64,000 nt of DNA from Altericroceibacterium endophyticum (lineage in GTDB: Bacteria; Pseudomonadota; Alphaproteobacteria; Sphingomonadales; Sphingomonadaceae): positions 310,001-374,000 of the forward strand of contig NZ_WTYT01000001.1 in NCBI RefSeq assembly GCF_009827595.1, given 5' to 3'. Shown piece by piece: positions 8,737-18,104 of this stretch (position 1 is its first letter; each line of letters begins with the position of its first letter). The notes under the pieces were generated by a model. That model had not been told where the DNA came from. It ran no database searches and saw nothing but the letters and a program-made list of their open reading frames with translations. The translations under genes and the position numbers were made by a program.

Positions 8737-9441
8737 CTAACGCAGGATTTCGTCAAACAGTGCATGCATCGCTGCCCAGCTTTGCTGGTCGGCGCTTGCA
8801 TCATAGGCGGTCGCGGGATTGTCATTCGGCTGCGGATTGGTGAAGCCATGCTTCACACCGCCGTAGGAATGAAAATGCCAGTTCGCGCCTGCATGGTCCA
8901 TCTCTTCCCAGAAAGATACTACCTGACTGCGCGGGACCATCGGATCAGCATCGCCATGGCAGACCAGAATGCGGGCGGATATGGCATTTTTCTCGGCGGG
9001 CTGCTCTGTATTCAGCAATCCGTGGAAACTGACCGCTGCGGCAAGAGGTGCGCCTTCCCGCGCCAGCTCCAATGCGGCTTGTCCACCCATGCAGAAGCCG
9101 ATCGTGGCAATGGCGCAATCATCATCGACATCGTCCAGTGAGATGAGTGCACGCAAGGCCGCGCGTAAACGCTGGCGATAGGAATCGGGCGTTTCCCGAA
9201 TAGCAGCTGCCGCTGTCCGGGCTTCATCGAAATTTTCAGGCGCGGAACCGTAAAAATCGGCAATCAGGGCAATATAGCCCGCTTCGGCCAGTTCGCGCGC
9301 CTTGTCCTTCACCGAAGCGGTGAGGTTCATGATCGTCGGAAATACGAGGATGGCGGCCCTCGCTTTGCCGTCGGGTCTCGCTAGAAAACCTGACAGTCTA
9401 GTGTCGCCATCCTCGTAAAAGACCGGGTCGAAATTACGCAT
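8737..9441 (-). CDS. Dienelactone hydrolase family protein
   Basis: The 234-residue alpha/beta hydrolase has the DLH layout: an early strand with [12 protein letters not shown], the nucleophile elbow GFCMGGQ (Cys in place of Ser, as in dienelactone hydrolase), the acid HGDADPMVP and the C-terminal catalytic His in [13 protein letters not shown]-family enzymes hydrolyse lactones or esters; the physiological substrate here is unknown because no chlorocatechol-type genes are adjacent. The ATG at 9441 begins [13 protein letters not shown] and overlaps the cysK stop by 8 bases, so the two are probably translationally coupled. Upstream residues in the open frame lack family resemblance. Confidence 0.9.
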   Translation of the reverse strand: MRNFDPVFYEDGDTRLSGFLARPDGKARAAILVFPTIMNLTASVKDKARELAEAGYIALIADFYGSAPENFDEARTAAAAIRETPDSYRQRLRAALRALISLDDVDDDCAIATIGFCMGGQAALELAREGAPLAAAVSFHGLLNTEQPAEKNAISARILVCHGDADPMVPRSQVVSFWEEMDHAGANWHFHSYGGVKHGFTNPQPNDNPATAYDASADQQSWAAMHALFDEILR

Positions 9442-10354
9442 CGGGCAGGAAGTCCGGCACCGACAGATAGCGTTCACCCGTATCGTAGTTGAAGCCCAGA
9501 ACACGGGAGCCGCTGGGCAGGTCCGGCAATTTTTTGGCAATCGCCGCCAGCGTCGCGCCGGAGCTGATCCCCACCAGCAGGCCTTCTTCACTGGCGCAGC
9601 GGCGGGCCATTTCCTTGGCATCCTCGGCATCGACTGGAATTGCGCCATCAATCGACTTGGTGTGGAGGTTATCCGGAATAAACCCGGCGCCGATGCCTTG
9701 CAGCGGATGCGGGCCGGGCTGACCACCGGAAATCACCGGCGACAATGCGGGCTCGACGGCATAGGCCTTCATATCGGGCCAGTGCTTCTTCAATTCTTCG
9801 GCGCAGCCCGTTAGATGGCCGCCTGTGCCAACACCGGTAATCATCACATCGACTGGGTCCTCGGCAAAATCCTTCAGGATTTCCTGCGACGTGGTCTGGG
9901 CGTGGATGTTGACGTTGGCCGGGTTTTCAAATTGCTGCGGAATCCATGAACCGGGGCGCTGCTCGGCCAGTTCCATTGCCCGCTCAATCGCGCCTTTCAT
10001 GCCCTTTTCCTTGGGCGTCAGGTCGAATTTTGCGCCATAGGCGAGCATCAGGCGGCGGCGTTCCAAAGACATGCTCTCAGGCATGACCAGCGTCAGCTGG
10101 TAGCCCTTGACCGCAGCAACCATTGCCAGGCCGACCCCGGTATTGCCGCTGGTCGGCTCAATAATCTCGCCGCCGGGTTTCAGATCGCCGGATTGCTCGG
10201 CTGCTTCCACCATCGCGAGCGCGATTCTGTCCTTGATCGAACCGCCTGGATTGCCCCTTTCGGATTTCACCCAGACTTCATGATCAGGAAACAGCCGCGA
10301 CAGGCGGATGTGCGGTGTGTTTCCGATCGTAGCGAGAACATTGTCGGCCTTCAT
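9434..10354 (-). CDS. cysK: Cysteine synthase A (O-acetylserine sulfhydrylase)
   Basis: This PLP enzyme makes cysteine from O-acetylserine and sulfide. The 306-residue product shows NPGGSIKDR with the PLP-binding lysine, the substrate-binding PTSGNTG loop, the PLP phosphate loop [11 protein letters not shown] and the C-terminal GISSGA serine region. AAGGAG seven bases upstream supports the ATG at 10354, and that ATG overlaps the stop of the MFS gene as ATGA. The gene sits in a minus-strand run MFS-cysK-DLH. No cysE or sulfate-reduction genes are in the window. Confidence 0.96.
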   Translation of the reverse strand: MKADNVLATIGNTPHIRLSRLFPDHEVWVKSERGNPGGSIKDRIALAMVEAAEQSGDLKPGGEIIEPTSGNTGVGLAMVAAVKGYQLTLVMPESMSLERRRLMLAYGAKFDLTPKEKGMKGAIERAMELAEQRPGSWIPQQFENPANVNIHAQTTSQEILKDFAEDPVDVMITGVGTGGHLTGCAEELKKHWPDMKAYAVEPALSPVISGGQPGPHPLQGIGAGFIPDNLHTKSIDGAIPVDAEDAKEMARRCASEEGLLVGISSGATLAAIAKKLPDLPSGSRVLGFNYDTGERYLSVPDFLPDA

Positions 10355-11628
10355 GATGGGGGCTCCTTCACTTCTTGTTTTCGGTACTGGGGCGCGAACG
10401 TCTTTGCCCAACGTAACTCGGGAAAGACCCACGCCCATAATGCTGTAACGAATATCGCCCCTGCGCCGCCGAAAACAACCGCCCCGGTTGCGCCGAGCAG
10501 TGCTGCGGCCAGGCCCGATTGCATTTCGCCCAGTTCATTCGAGGCCGATATGGCGAGGCCAGAGATCGAAGAAACGCGTCCGCGCATTTCATCCGGGGTG
10601 TTCAGCTGCACCAGAGAGTTTCGGATAAAGACCGAAATCATGTCACCTGCGCCCAATATGGCGAGGAATAAGAGTGACAATCCAAAATTGCGCGACAGGC
10701 CAAAGCCAATTGTTGCTGCGCCGAATATCGCCACACCCCAAAGCATTTTGGTGCCCACATTGCGTTCAAGCGGACGGAACGAGAATATCAGCGCGACCAC
10801 ACCGGCCCCCAGTGCTGGCGCGCCTCGCATCAGGCCCAGACCTTCCGTCCCGACCTGAAGAATGTCGCGGGCAAATACGGGAAGCATGGCCGTTGCCCCG
10901 CCGAGCAGGACGGCAAACAGATCCAGCGAAACGCAGCCCAGCAAGAAGCGGTCAAACCAGACGAATTTGGCGCCATCCACCATTTGTCTGACGGGGTGAA
11001 CCGGCTCGTCCGATTGCTTCGCACGGATTGGCCTGATGATGGATATAAGGATTGCCGATGTCGCAATCATCACAGCGGAGAGCGCATGGGGCAGGGCCGG
11101 TTCGACATCGAAGAGGAAACCGCCTGCAGCAGGGCCGGCCACTGTGCCTATCGTGAAGGCAATAGAGCCAAGCGCAATGGCTTTGGGCAGCAATGCCGGG
11201 GGCACGATATTGGGTGCGATGGAGCTCTGCGCCGGACCAAGAAATATGCGGGCGGCGCCATGCGCTGCGGCAAAGCAGAAGATAATCGGCAGATCGAGAG
11301 CATCTTGCCATGTCATAATGGCCAGGAGCACCGCGATACAGCAGTCGACGCCATTGGCAGTGGCCGCAACCCGTCTGCGGTCAAACTTATCCGCGGCCCA
11401 GCCTGCGACAGGTGTGAGCAGCATCAAGGGAATGAATTGAGCAACGCCCAGCAACCCCAGAATAAAGGCCGCATCGCGGCGGCCCATGCCATAATCGGCG
11501 CGTGCGATATCGTATGTTTGATAGCCTATCAGCACGACCATGGAGACGGTGGCTGCGATAGCCACGAGGCGCGCGATCCAGAATAATCGGTAGTCGCGTA
11601 TCTGGAGGGGGGATGTTGGTTCAGTCAC
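10351..11628 (-). CDS. MFS transporter, EntS-like
   Basis: The 425-residue integral membrane protein has about twelve hydrophobic segments and the layout of the MFS_3/EntS (enterobactin exporter) branch. It starts with [14 protein letters not shown] and has the loop 2-3 signature [15 protein letters not shown] and the mid-protein [14 protein letters not shown]. Substrate is not inferable; no siderophore genes are nearby. The stop overlaps the cysK start (ATGA), so the transporter and cysteine synthase are probably made together. That raises the possibility of cysteine or sulfur-compound efflux, but this is only inference from position. Confidence 0.88.
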   Translation of the reverse strand: MTEPTSPLQIRDYRLFWIARLVAIAATVSMVVLIGYQTYDIARADYGMGRRDAAFILGLLGVAQFIPLMLLTPVAGWAADKFDRRRVAATANGVDCCIAVLLAIMTWQDALDLPIIFCFAAAHGAARIFLGPAQSSIAPNIVPPALLPKAIALGSIAFTIGTVAGPAAGGFLFDVEPALPHALSAVMIATSAILISIIRPIRAKQSDEPVHPVRQMVDGAKFVWFDRFLLGCVSLDLFAVLLGGATAMLPVFARDILQVGTEGLGLMRGAPALGAGVVALIFSFRPLERNVGTKMLWGVAIFGAATIGFGLSRNFGLSLLFLAILGAGDMISVFIRNSLVQLNTPDEMRGRVSSISGLAISASNELGEMQSGLAAALLGATGAVVFGGAGAIFVTALWAWVFPELRWAKTFAPQYRKQEVKEPPS

Positions 11629-11699
11629 TCGCAGCCTGTGGCAGTGCCGGAGCGCTTTGCCAAGAAGTTACCGCTTCAATTACCGGAGCAATGCAGAAT

Positions 11700-12038
11700 T
11701 CACCCCTTGCGACGCAAGCGAGGATTAGGCTGCAAAACACTGATAAGATTATTGAAATCATCCGGGCGGATTACCCGTTCAAACTGAAAGCCAGCGCGGC
11801 TGTCCGTTCGCCACATGCAATAGGCTTCTATCCGGCCGATCGCCGGCAAGGGCACAATGACCCTGTCTCCGCGTGTAATTTCCGGGGAGTCGTCAATCAT
11901 GAAACCATGGGCGGAAAGGTTGACGATACGCAGTGGCAGCTCACCATGACCCAGATGTTCACCGGTTACCGTATGGTCGACTGGATGTCGCGCGGATCGT
12001 CGCATATCGGTTACAGAAAGCCGGGCACCCGCGGCCAT
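11700..12038 (-). CDS. PilZ domain protein (predicted c-di-GMP receptor)
   Basis: The 112-residue stand-alone PilZ domain shows both halves of the c-di-GMP-binding signature: RRSAR (RxxxR) near residue 13 and NLSAHGF (D/NxSxxG) near residue 40. The beta-barrel continues with RVIVPLPAIGRIEAYCMW. GAGGAGA seven bases before the ATG supports the start. It lies 75 bases downstream of tyrS and 71 bases upstream of the MFS gene on the same strand. Such small PilZ proteins act as c-di-GMP adaptors for motility, exopolysaccharide or cell-cycle control; the partner is unknown. Confidence 0.88.
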   Translation of the reverse strand: MAAGARLSVTDMRRSARHPVDHTVTGEHLGHGELPLRIVNLSAHGFMIDDSPEITRGDRVIVPLPAIGRIEAYCMWRTDSRAGFQFERVIRPDDFNNLISVLQPNPRLRRKG

Positions 12039-12113
12039 ATCCAGTTCTCCTCACGATAATTAGCTCCGTAATTATGACGAGGAAAACTGGATAATTGGTT
12101 AACAAGCTGTAAG

Positions 12114-13343
12114 TTAATTTCGCTTCAGAATACCGTGCTTTTTCTTGCCCAGACTGAGCTTCACTTCCGCTCCGGCGGGCAATTGAATTAAGAAACCCGG
12201 GTCTGACTGAACAATTTCGTCCAGCTTTACAGCGCCCTCTGCAATTTTTCTCTTCGCTTCACCATTGGAAGCAGTGAAACCCAGCTCTGTACAGGCTGCA
12301 CCAAGCCGTATTCCTTCTTCACTAACATTTACAACTGGCAGATCTTCACCCCGGCCGGCGCCGGCAAATGTCGCCGCAGCGGTCTTCTCTGCTGTTTGAG
12401 CAGCATCCTCACCGCGGCACAGTTTGGTGGCCTCATTGGCCAAGACCACTTTCGCCTCGTTGATTTCAGACCCTTGCAAAGCGGACAGGCGCTTTACTTC
12501 AGTCATGGGCAAATCGGTGAACAGGCGCAGACGTGCTTCGACATCGGCATCGGCCGTGTTGCGCCAGAATTGCCAGTAATCATAGGAGGACAGGCGATCT
12601 TCGTTGAGCCATACGGCACCGCCCACGGTCTTGCCCATCTTGCTGCCATCGGAATTGGTCAGGAGCGGTGTGGTGAGACCGTAAAGCTGGGTGCCATCGA
12701 CCCGGCGGCCAAGCTCCATACCATTGACGATATTGCCCCATTGGTCCGATCCGCCCATCTGCAAACGGCATTTCAGCCGGCGCGACAATTCCAGGAAATC
12801 ATATGCCTGGAGGATCATGTAGTTGAATTCGAGGAAGGAAAGCGACTGTTCCCGGTCAAGCCGCAGCTTGACGGAATCGAAGCTCAGCATTCGATTGACC
12901 GAGAAATGCTGTCCGATGTCGCGCAGAAACGGGATATATTCCAGCTGGTCGAGCCATTCGGCATTATCCACCATAACTGCATCGCTAGGGCCGTCGCCAA
13001 AGGTCAGAAACCGCTCAAACACCTTGCGGATGGACGCGACATTTTCTGCGATCAGCTCGCTCGTCAGCAGTTTGCGCGCTTCATCCTTGAAGCTGGGATC
13101 ACCGATCTTGCCGGTACCGCCGCCCATGACAACGATCGGCTTGTGCCCGGCCTGTTGCAGGCGGCGCAGCATCATGATCGAAACGAGATGCCCGACGTGG
13201 AGCGAATCCGCTGTGGGATCGAAGCCGATATATCCGGGAACGATCTCCTTGCCGGCCAGATTGTCCAACCCGTCGGCGTCGGTCAGCTGATGGATATAGC
13301 CTCTTTCGTCGAGGATGCGTAGGAGATCGGAATTATAGGTCAT
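12114..13343 (-). CDS. tyrS: Tyrosyl-tRNA synthetase
   Basis: This class I synthetase charges tRNA-Tyr. The 409-residue product carries the HIGH-equivalent HVGH at residues 49-52, the tyrosine pocket segment [12 protein letters not shown], the KMSKS-equivalent GSKMGKT near residue 235 and a C-terminal S4-like RNA-binding domain from about residue 340. The ATG at 13343 begins [15 protein letters not shown]; the open frame continues upstream but without homologous residues. Its upstream region overlaps the divergent DOMON-like gene promoter, with only 57 bases between the two starts. Confidence 0.97.
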   Translation of the reverse strand: MTYNSDLLRILDERGYIHQLTDADGLDNLAGKEIVPGYIGFDPTADSLHVGHLVSIMMLRRLQQAGHKPIVVMGGGTGKIGDPSFKDEARKLLTSELIAENVASIRKVFERFLTFGDGPSDAVMVDNAEWLDQLEYIPFLRDIGQHFSVNRMLSFDSVKLRLDREQSLSFLEFNYMILQAYDFLELSRRLKCRLQMGGSDQWGNIVNGMELGRRVDGTQLYGLTTPLLTNSDGSKMGKTVGGAVWLNEDRLSSYDYWQFWRNTADADVEARLRLFTDLPMTEVKRLSALQGSEINEAKVVLANEATKLCRGEDAAQTAEKTAAATFAGAGRGEDLPVVNVSEEGIRLGAACTELGFTASNGEAKRKIAEGAVKLDEIVQSDPGFLIQLPAGAEVKLSLGKKKHGILKRN

Positions 13344-13400
13344 ATCGGTCTGTCGTTCTGCTTTTTTCCAAGAGCGGGCGCGTAGCATGGAGGGCTCTGC

Positions 13401-13937
13401 TTGAAAACGTATCATCTCAAAGCGCATCCGGCGCATGATCCAATATCGGTTTCAGCCGTGAAGGCGGGGTTCGGAATCCATCCGCAGGGTTTCCTTATGC
13501 TGCGTTACCGGATTGAGAATGCGGCGCAGGTGAAATTGCCCGTTGGTGAGGCGCGGGGACGGGCAGATGGCCTGTGGCAAACAACCTGTGCGGAGCTGTT
13601 TCTGCGATACGCTTCGGGCAGCTATCGCGAATTCAACTTTTCGCCAGCGGGTGAATGGTCAGCATATGATTTTTCCGGCTACCGCTCGGGCCGAAGTGAT
13701 TACGACCCTCTCGAATGGCCGGAAATCGACTGTCTCGAGGCGGATGGCGCGTTGATCATCACCGTGATCCTGCAGGGACAGGAGCTTGCCGGAGCGGACG
13801 CAGCGGGCCTTTCCATGGTGATTGAAGAGGAGGGCGGGGTTAAATCCTACTGGGCATTGGCGCAGGAGAGTGCCGAACCTGATTTCCACAATGCGGCTTG
13901 CTTTGCAGTGCCGCTTCGCGCAGCGAGTGCATCATGA
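13401..13937 (+). CDS. DOMON-like domain protein
   Basis: The 178-residue protein matches the DOMON-like beta-sandwich family often found next to DUF1343/NamZ genes in sphingomonads. Aromatic and Gly-rich strands include [30 protein letters not shown] and SYWALAQ. These folds bind heme or sugars in other proteins. No signal peptide or membrane segment is visible, so it appears cytosolic. The start is a TTG at 13401 with GGAGGG six bases upstream; no ATG lies close enough to give the conserved N-terminus. The stop overlaps the next gene as ATGA, pointing to coupled translation. Confidence 0.75.
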   Translation: MKTYHLKAHPAHDPISVSAVKAGFGIHPQGFLMLRYRIENAAQVKLPVGEARGRADGLWQTTCAELFLRYASGSYREFNFSPAGEWSAYDFSGYRSGRSDYDPLEWPEIDCLEADGALIITVILQGQELAGADAAGLSMVIEEEGGVKSYWALAQESAEPDFHNAACFAVPLRAASAS

Positions 13938-15145
13938 AATTCGGAATAGACAGCCTGCTCGCTTCGCCTGATCTGCTGAAAATGCTGGAGGGCAAACGTG
14001 TTTCCCTGGTCGCGCATCCCGCATCGGTGACAGAGGATCTCACCCATTCACTTGATGCTCTGGCAGCATGCGATTCGGTAAATCTGACCAGTGCTTTTGG
14101 CCCGCAACATGGGCTTAAGGGTGATAAGCAGGATAATATGGTCGAGACCGCTGACGCGCTCGACCCGGTTTACAATATTCCTGTTTACAGTCTCTATGGC
14201 GAGGTGCGCCGCCCTTCCGCTGAAATGATGGACAGTGCGGATGTGTTTCTGTTCGATCTGCAGGATCTGGGCTGCCGGATTTATACCTTTGTCACCACGC
14301 TGCTCTATCTGCTGGAGGAAGCATCCAAGGCGGGCAAGGAAGTCTGGGTGCTGGACCGGCCAAATCCGGCAGGGCGCCCGGTGGAGGGGACGTTGCTTTT
14401 GCCCGGGCAGGAAAGTTTCGTCGGGGCAGGGCCGATGCCCATGCGCCACGGCCTGACCATGGGCGAAATGGGCCATTGGTTCATCCATCATTTTGGTCTT
14501 GATGTCGCCTATAGGGTCGTTCCGATTGAGGGGTGGCAGCCCGCGAAGAGCCCCGGCTTTGGCTGGCCGGATAATCGGATCTGGATTAATCCCAGTCCCA
14601 ATGCTGCCAACGTCAACATGGCGCGTGCCTATGCCGGAACAGTTATGCTGGAGGGCACCAATCTGAGCGAAGGGCGAGGAACGACGCGGCCGCTGGAGGT
14701 GTTGTTCGGTGCGCCGGATCTGGATGCGCGGGCAGTCCATGCCGAAATGACGCGGATTGCGCCCGACTGGATGAAAGGCTGCGCCTTGCGCGAATGCTGG
14801 TTCACACCAACATTTCACAAACATTCAGGCATGCTGTGCCACGGGCTGATGATCCATGCAGAAGGCCGGTTTTACGACCATAATGCATTCCGTCCTTGGC
14901 GATTGCAGGCGCTGGCATTCAAGGCGATCCGCGAGATTGACCCAGATTATCCGATCTGGCGCGACTTTCCCTATGAGTATGAATTTGATCGTCTTGCGAT
15001 TGATGTGATCAATGGCGGAGCGGCTTTGCGGCAATGGGTGGATGACGCAGCTGCAGAGCCCGGCGATCTCGAATCCATGGCTGCTCAGGATGAACAGGAG
15101 TGGAAAGCCGCGATTGCTGATCACCTGATTTATCCCGCAGGATAA
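13934..15145 (+). CDS. DUF1343/NamZ family protein (exo-beta-N-acetylmuramidase-like)
   Basis: The 403-residue product belongs to DUF1343, whose characterised member NamZ of Bacillus releases terminal N-acetylmuramic acid from peptidoglycan fragments. Family segments seen: VSLVAHPASV, TSAFGPQHGL, VPVYSLYGEVRRPS-like (here IPVYSLYGEVRRPS), VFLFDLQDLGCRIYTF, LDRPNPAGR, LEGTNLSEGRGTTRP. Secreted family members have a signal peptide; this one starts straight into the domain ([11 protein letters not shown]) and looks cytosolic. It is translationally coupled to the DOMON-like gene. A role in intracellular muropeptide recycling is inference. Confidence 0.85.
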   Translation: MKFGIDSLLASPDLLKMLEGKRVSLVAHPASVTEDLTHSLDALAACDSVNLTSAFGPQHGLKGDKQDNMVETADALDPVYNIPVYSLYGEVRRPSAEMMDSADVFLFDLQDLGCRIYTFVTTLLYLLEEASKAGKEVWVLDRPNPAGRPVEGTLLLPGQESFVGAGPMPMRHGLTMGEMGHWFIHHFGLDVAYRVVPIEGWQPAKSPGFGWPDNRIWINPSPNAANVNMARAYAGTVMLEGTNLSEGRGTTRPLEVLFGAPDLDARAVHAEMTRIAPDWMKGCALRECWFTPTFHKHSGMLCHGLMIHAEGRFYDHNAFRPWRLQALAFKAIREIDPDYPIWRDFPYEYEFDRLAIDVINGGAALRQWVDDAAAEPGDLESMAAQDEQEWKAAIADHLIYPAG

Positions 15146-15245
15146 GCAGCATATCAGCGCTTAAATTGACTTTATCCGTTTTTCTCTTGCTCTGGGGGCT
15201 GCAGGGTGGTTAATCCGCTGCAAACACAAAGAAGAGGATAGTCTG

Positions 15246-15980
15246 ATGCTCAAATTATACAGCTTTGGCCCCGGTGCAAATTCGCTGAAGCCTACTCTGG
15301 CCCTTTATGAAAAGGAGTTGGAATTCGAGCATAAATTGTTGAACCCGGCGAAGTTTGAGCACCATTCGGAATGGTTCAAGAAGATCAATCCGCGTGGACA
15401 GGTGCCTGCGCTGGAAGACCGCGGTAATATCATCACGGAAAGCACCCTGATTTGCGAGTATCTGGAGGATGAACACCCCACAGATGTAAAGCTGCGCCCT
15501 GACAATTCCTTCGACACGGCGCAGATGCGGGTCTGGACCAAATGGGTCGATGAATATTTCTGCTGGTGCGTGTCCACGATTGGTTGGCACCGCATGGTCG
15601 GCAATATGGTCAAAGGCCTGTCAGACGCAGAGTTCGAAGAAAAGCTGAAGGACATTCCTGTTCACGAACAGCGGGTGAAATGGCGCCGGGCGCGTGAAGG
15701 TTTCCCGCAGGAAATGCTGGATGAGGAAATGCGCAAGATCGGCGTATCTGTGCGCCGTCTGGATGACCATCTGGCCGACAATGAGTGGCTGGCTGGCGGG
15801 ATGTATACGCTCGCCGATATCTGCAATTTCGCGATTGCCAATGGTATGCAGCATGGGTTTTCGGAAATGGTCAATGGAACCGATACCCCGCATCTGCTGC
15901 GCTGGATCGAACAGATCAATGAACGGCCTGCTGTAAAGAAAATGTTCGCCAGCGTGCCGAATGAACTGAAGAAAGACTGA
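15246..15980 (+). CDS. Glutathione S-transferase family protein, LigF (beta-etherase)-like
   Basis: The 244-residue protein has an N-terminal thioredoxin-like GST domain and a helical C-terminal domain. By recall it closely follows LigF of Sphingobium SYK-6: KLYSFGPGANSLKP at the start, KINPRGQVPALEDRG, ESTLICEYLEDEHP, then MRVWTKWVDEYFCWCV, EGFPQEMLDEE and ADICNFAIANGMQ. LigF cleaves the beta-aryl ether of lignin-derived ketones using glutathione. No other lig genes are in this window, so the assignment to lignin catabolism is not supported by context. A ribosome site (AGAGGA) precedes the ATG, and a strong terminator follows. Confidence 0.85.
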   Translation: MLKLYSFGPGANSLKPTLALYEKELEFEHKLLNPAKFEHHSEWFKKINPRGQVPALEDRGNIITESTLICEYLEDEHPTDVKLRPDNSFDTAQMRVWTKWVDEYFCWCVSTIGWHRMVGNMVKGLSDAEFEEKLKDIPVHEQRVKWRRAREGFPQEMLDEEMRKIGVSVRRLDDHLADNEWLAGGMYTLADICNFAIANGMQHGFSEMVNGTDTPHLLRWIEQINERPAVKKMFASVPNELKKD

Positions 15981-15994
15981 TCATCTTCACACAG

Positions 15995-16031
15995 AAAAAG
16001 GGCTCCCGAAGCGTTTCGCGAGCCCTTTTTT
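15995..16031 (+). terminator. Intrinsic terminator after the GST gene
   Basis: The stem AAAAAGGGCTC pairs with GAGCCCTTTTT, with an inner CGAA/TTCG stem, and ends in a T run. It lies between the convergent GST and parE genes and could work in both directions. Confidence 0.9.
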
Positions 16032-16055
16032 GTATCTGCGCTGAGCGAGTGCGAC

Positions 16056-18047
16056 TTATGCGTCGATCAGGTCGCGGTCCACTTCACCGGCGCGATTCTG
16101 GATGAAGTTGAAGCGGTGTTCCGGATTGCGGCCCATCAATTGCCCCACCAATTCCTTCACCGCCGCGCGCTGTTCGAATTCAGGGGGCAGGGTGATGCGC
16201 AGCAGACTGCGCGTTTCGGGATTCATCGTGGTTTCGCGCAATTGCTGCGGATTCATCTCGCCCAGACCTTTAAAGCGCCCGACATCGACGTTTTTGCCCT
16301 TGAAGACGGTCTGTTCCAATTCGCGCCGATGGGCGTCATCGCGGGCATAGCGGCTCTCTTTCCCAGCGGTGAGGCGGTAGAGCGGCGGTTGTGCCAGGAA
16401 CAAATGCCCGGTGCGGACGATATCGGACATTTCCTGAAAGAAGAATGTCATCAGCAAGGTGGCAATATGTGCGCCATCCACGTCGGCGTCGGTCATGATA
16501 ACCACGCGATCATAACGCAGATTGCTCGCGTCACAATCCTTGCGGATTCCACAACCTAAAGCCAGGATGAGGTCTGCAATTTCCTGGTTCGCGCGGATTT
16601 TGTCCATGCTGGCGCTGGCGACATTCAGGATCTTGCCGCGGATGGGCAAAATCGCCTGAGTCTTGCGATTGCGCGCCTGTTTAGCGCTGCCGCCGGCGCT
16701 GTCGCCTTCGACAATGAACAGCTCGGTTTCGCCTTCACCTTCACCGGAACAATCCGTGAGTTTCCCCGGTAGGCGGAGCTTCTTTGAATTGGTGGCGGTC
16801 TTGCGCTTGATCTCACGCTCAGCCTTGCGGCGCAGGCGTTCATCCATCCGTTCCATCACCTGACCGAGCAGAGCTTTGCCGCGGTCCATATTTTCGGTGA
16901 GGAACAAGTCGAAATGATCGCGCACGGCGTTTTCAACCAGCCTTGCGGCATCCGCTGAGGTGAGCCGGTCCTTGGTCTGGCTCTGGAATTGCGGATCACG
17001 GATGAAAACCGACAGCATGATTTCACCGCCGGTGATCACATCATCTGCTGTCAGGTCCTTGGCCTTTTTCTGGCCAATCAGATCGCCAAAACTGCGCAGG
17101 CTTTTGGTAAGTGCTGCCCGCAGACCCTGTTCGTGAGTCCCGCCATCGGGCGTGGGAACGGTGTTGCAATACCAGCTATAGGAACCGTCCGAGTAAAGCG
17201 GCCATGCCACCGCCCATTCCACCCGGCCGAGATTGTTGCCTTCCTCATCATCCGGGAAATCCTGCGTTCCGGCGAAGGGATCGGTCGTGACGCATTCACG
17301 ATCGCCAATCTGCTCCCGCAAATGATCCGCCAGTCCGCCAGGAAACTGGAAGACGGCTTCCGCCGGCACTTCGTCGCTGGCGAGGCTTTCGGCACATTTC
17401 CAGCGGATCTCAACACCGGCATAAAGATAGGCTTTTGAGCGCGCGAGCTTGAACAGGCGCAGCGGCTTGAACTTCTGCTTCGCGAAAATTTCAGTGTCGG
17501 GCGTGAAGGTAACGCTGGTGCCGCGCCGATTGGGCGCTGCGCCGATTTTCTCGATCGGGCCGAGCGTTTGCCCTCTGGAAAATTCCTGCGCGTAAAGCTC
17601 CTTATTCCGGGCCACTTCCACGCGGGTATGTTCGGACAATGCGTTCACTACGGAGACACCCACCCCGTGCAGACCGCCACTGGTGGCATAGGCCTTGCCG
17701 GAGAACTTGCCACCGGAATGCAGCGTAGAGAGGATCACTTCGAGCGTGGACTTGCCGGGGAATTTGGGATGTTCATCCACCGGAATGCCGCGCCCATTGT
17801 CCGTGATGGTCAGGCGGTTGTCTTCATCCAGCTCAACTTCGATCCGGTTGGCATAGCCAGCCACAGCCTCATCCATGGCATTGTCGAGTACTTCGGCGGC
17901 AAGGTGATGGAGCGCGCGCTCATCCGTGCCGCCGATATACATGCCCGGGCGCCGGCGAACCGGTTCGAGCCCCTCGAGAACTTCGATAGAAGAACTGTTA
18001 TAATCTTCGCTACCCGCGGGTGCATTCTCGAACAGATCATCGGCCAT
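16056..18047 (-). CDS. parE: DNA topoisomerase IV subunit B
   Basis: ParE supplies the ATPase and TOPRIM parts of topoisomerase IV, which unlinks daughter chromosomes. The 663-residue product has the GHKL ATPase motifs EVLDNAMDEA and DNGRGIPV, the SGGLHGVGVSVVNALS ATP lid, the TOPRIM EGDSAGGSAKQAR near residue 445 and DADVDGAHI near 522. The alphaproteobacterial ParE wording KILNVASASMDKI and KGLGEMNPQQLRETTM separates it from GyrB, which is usually longer. TATACAAT lies ten bases upstream of the ATG and could be a -10 element giving a very short leader. Confidence 0.93.
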   Translation of the reverse strand: MADDLFENAPAGSEDYNSSSIEVLEGLEPVRRRPGMYIGGTDERALHHLAAEVLDNAMDEAVAGYANRIEVELDEDNRLTITDNGRGIPVDEHPKFPGKSTLEVILSTLHSGGKFSGKAYATSGGLHGVGVSVVNALSEHTRVEVARNKELYAQEFSRGQTLGPIEKIGAAPNRRGTSVTFTPDTEIFAKQKFKPLRLFKLARSKAYLYAGVEIRWKCAESLASDEVPAEAVFQFPGGLADHLREQIGDRECVTTDPFAGTQDFPDDEEGNNLGRVEWAVAWPLYSDGSYSWYCNTVPTPDGGTHEQGLRAALTKSLRSFGDLIGQKKAKDLTADDVITGGEIMLSVFIRDPQFQSQTKDRLTSADAARLVENAVRDHFDLFLTENMDRGKALLGQVMERMDERLRRKAEREIKRKTATNSKKLRLPGKLTDCSGEGEGETELFIVEGDSAGGSAKQARNRKTQAILPIRGKILNVASASMDKIRANQEIADLILALGCGIRKDCDASNLRYDRVVIMTDADVDGAHIATLLMTFFFQEMSDIVRTGHLFLAQPPLYRLTAGKESRYARDDAHRRELEQTVFKGKNVDVGRFKGLGEMNPQQLRETTMNPETRSLLRITLPPEFEQRAAVKELVGQLMGRNPEHRFNFIQNRAGEVDRDLIDA

Positions 18048-18104
18048 AGGTTAAATTGTATAGAGGCTCCCGATTGCCAGACAAGCGCCCGCTGGCGGTT
18101 ATCT

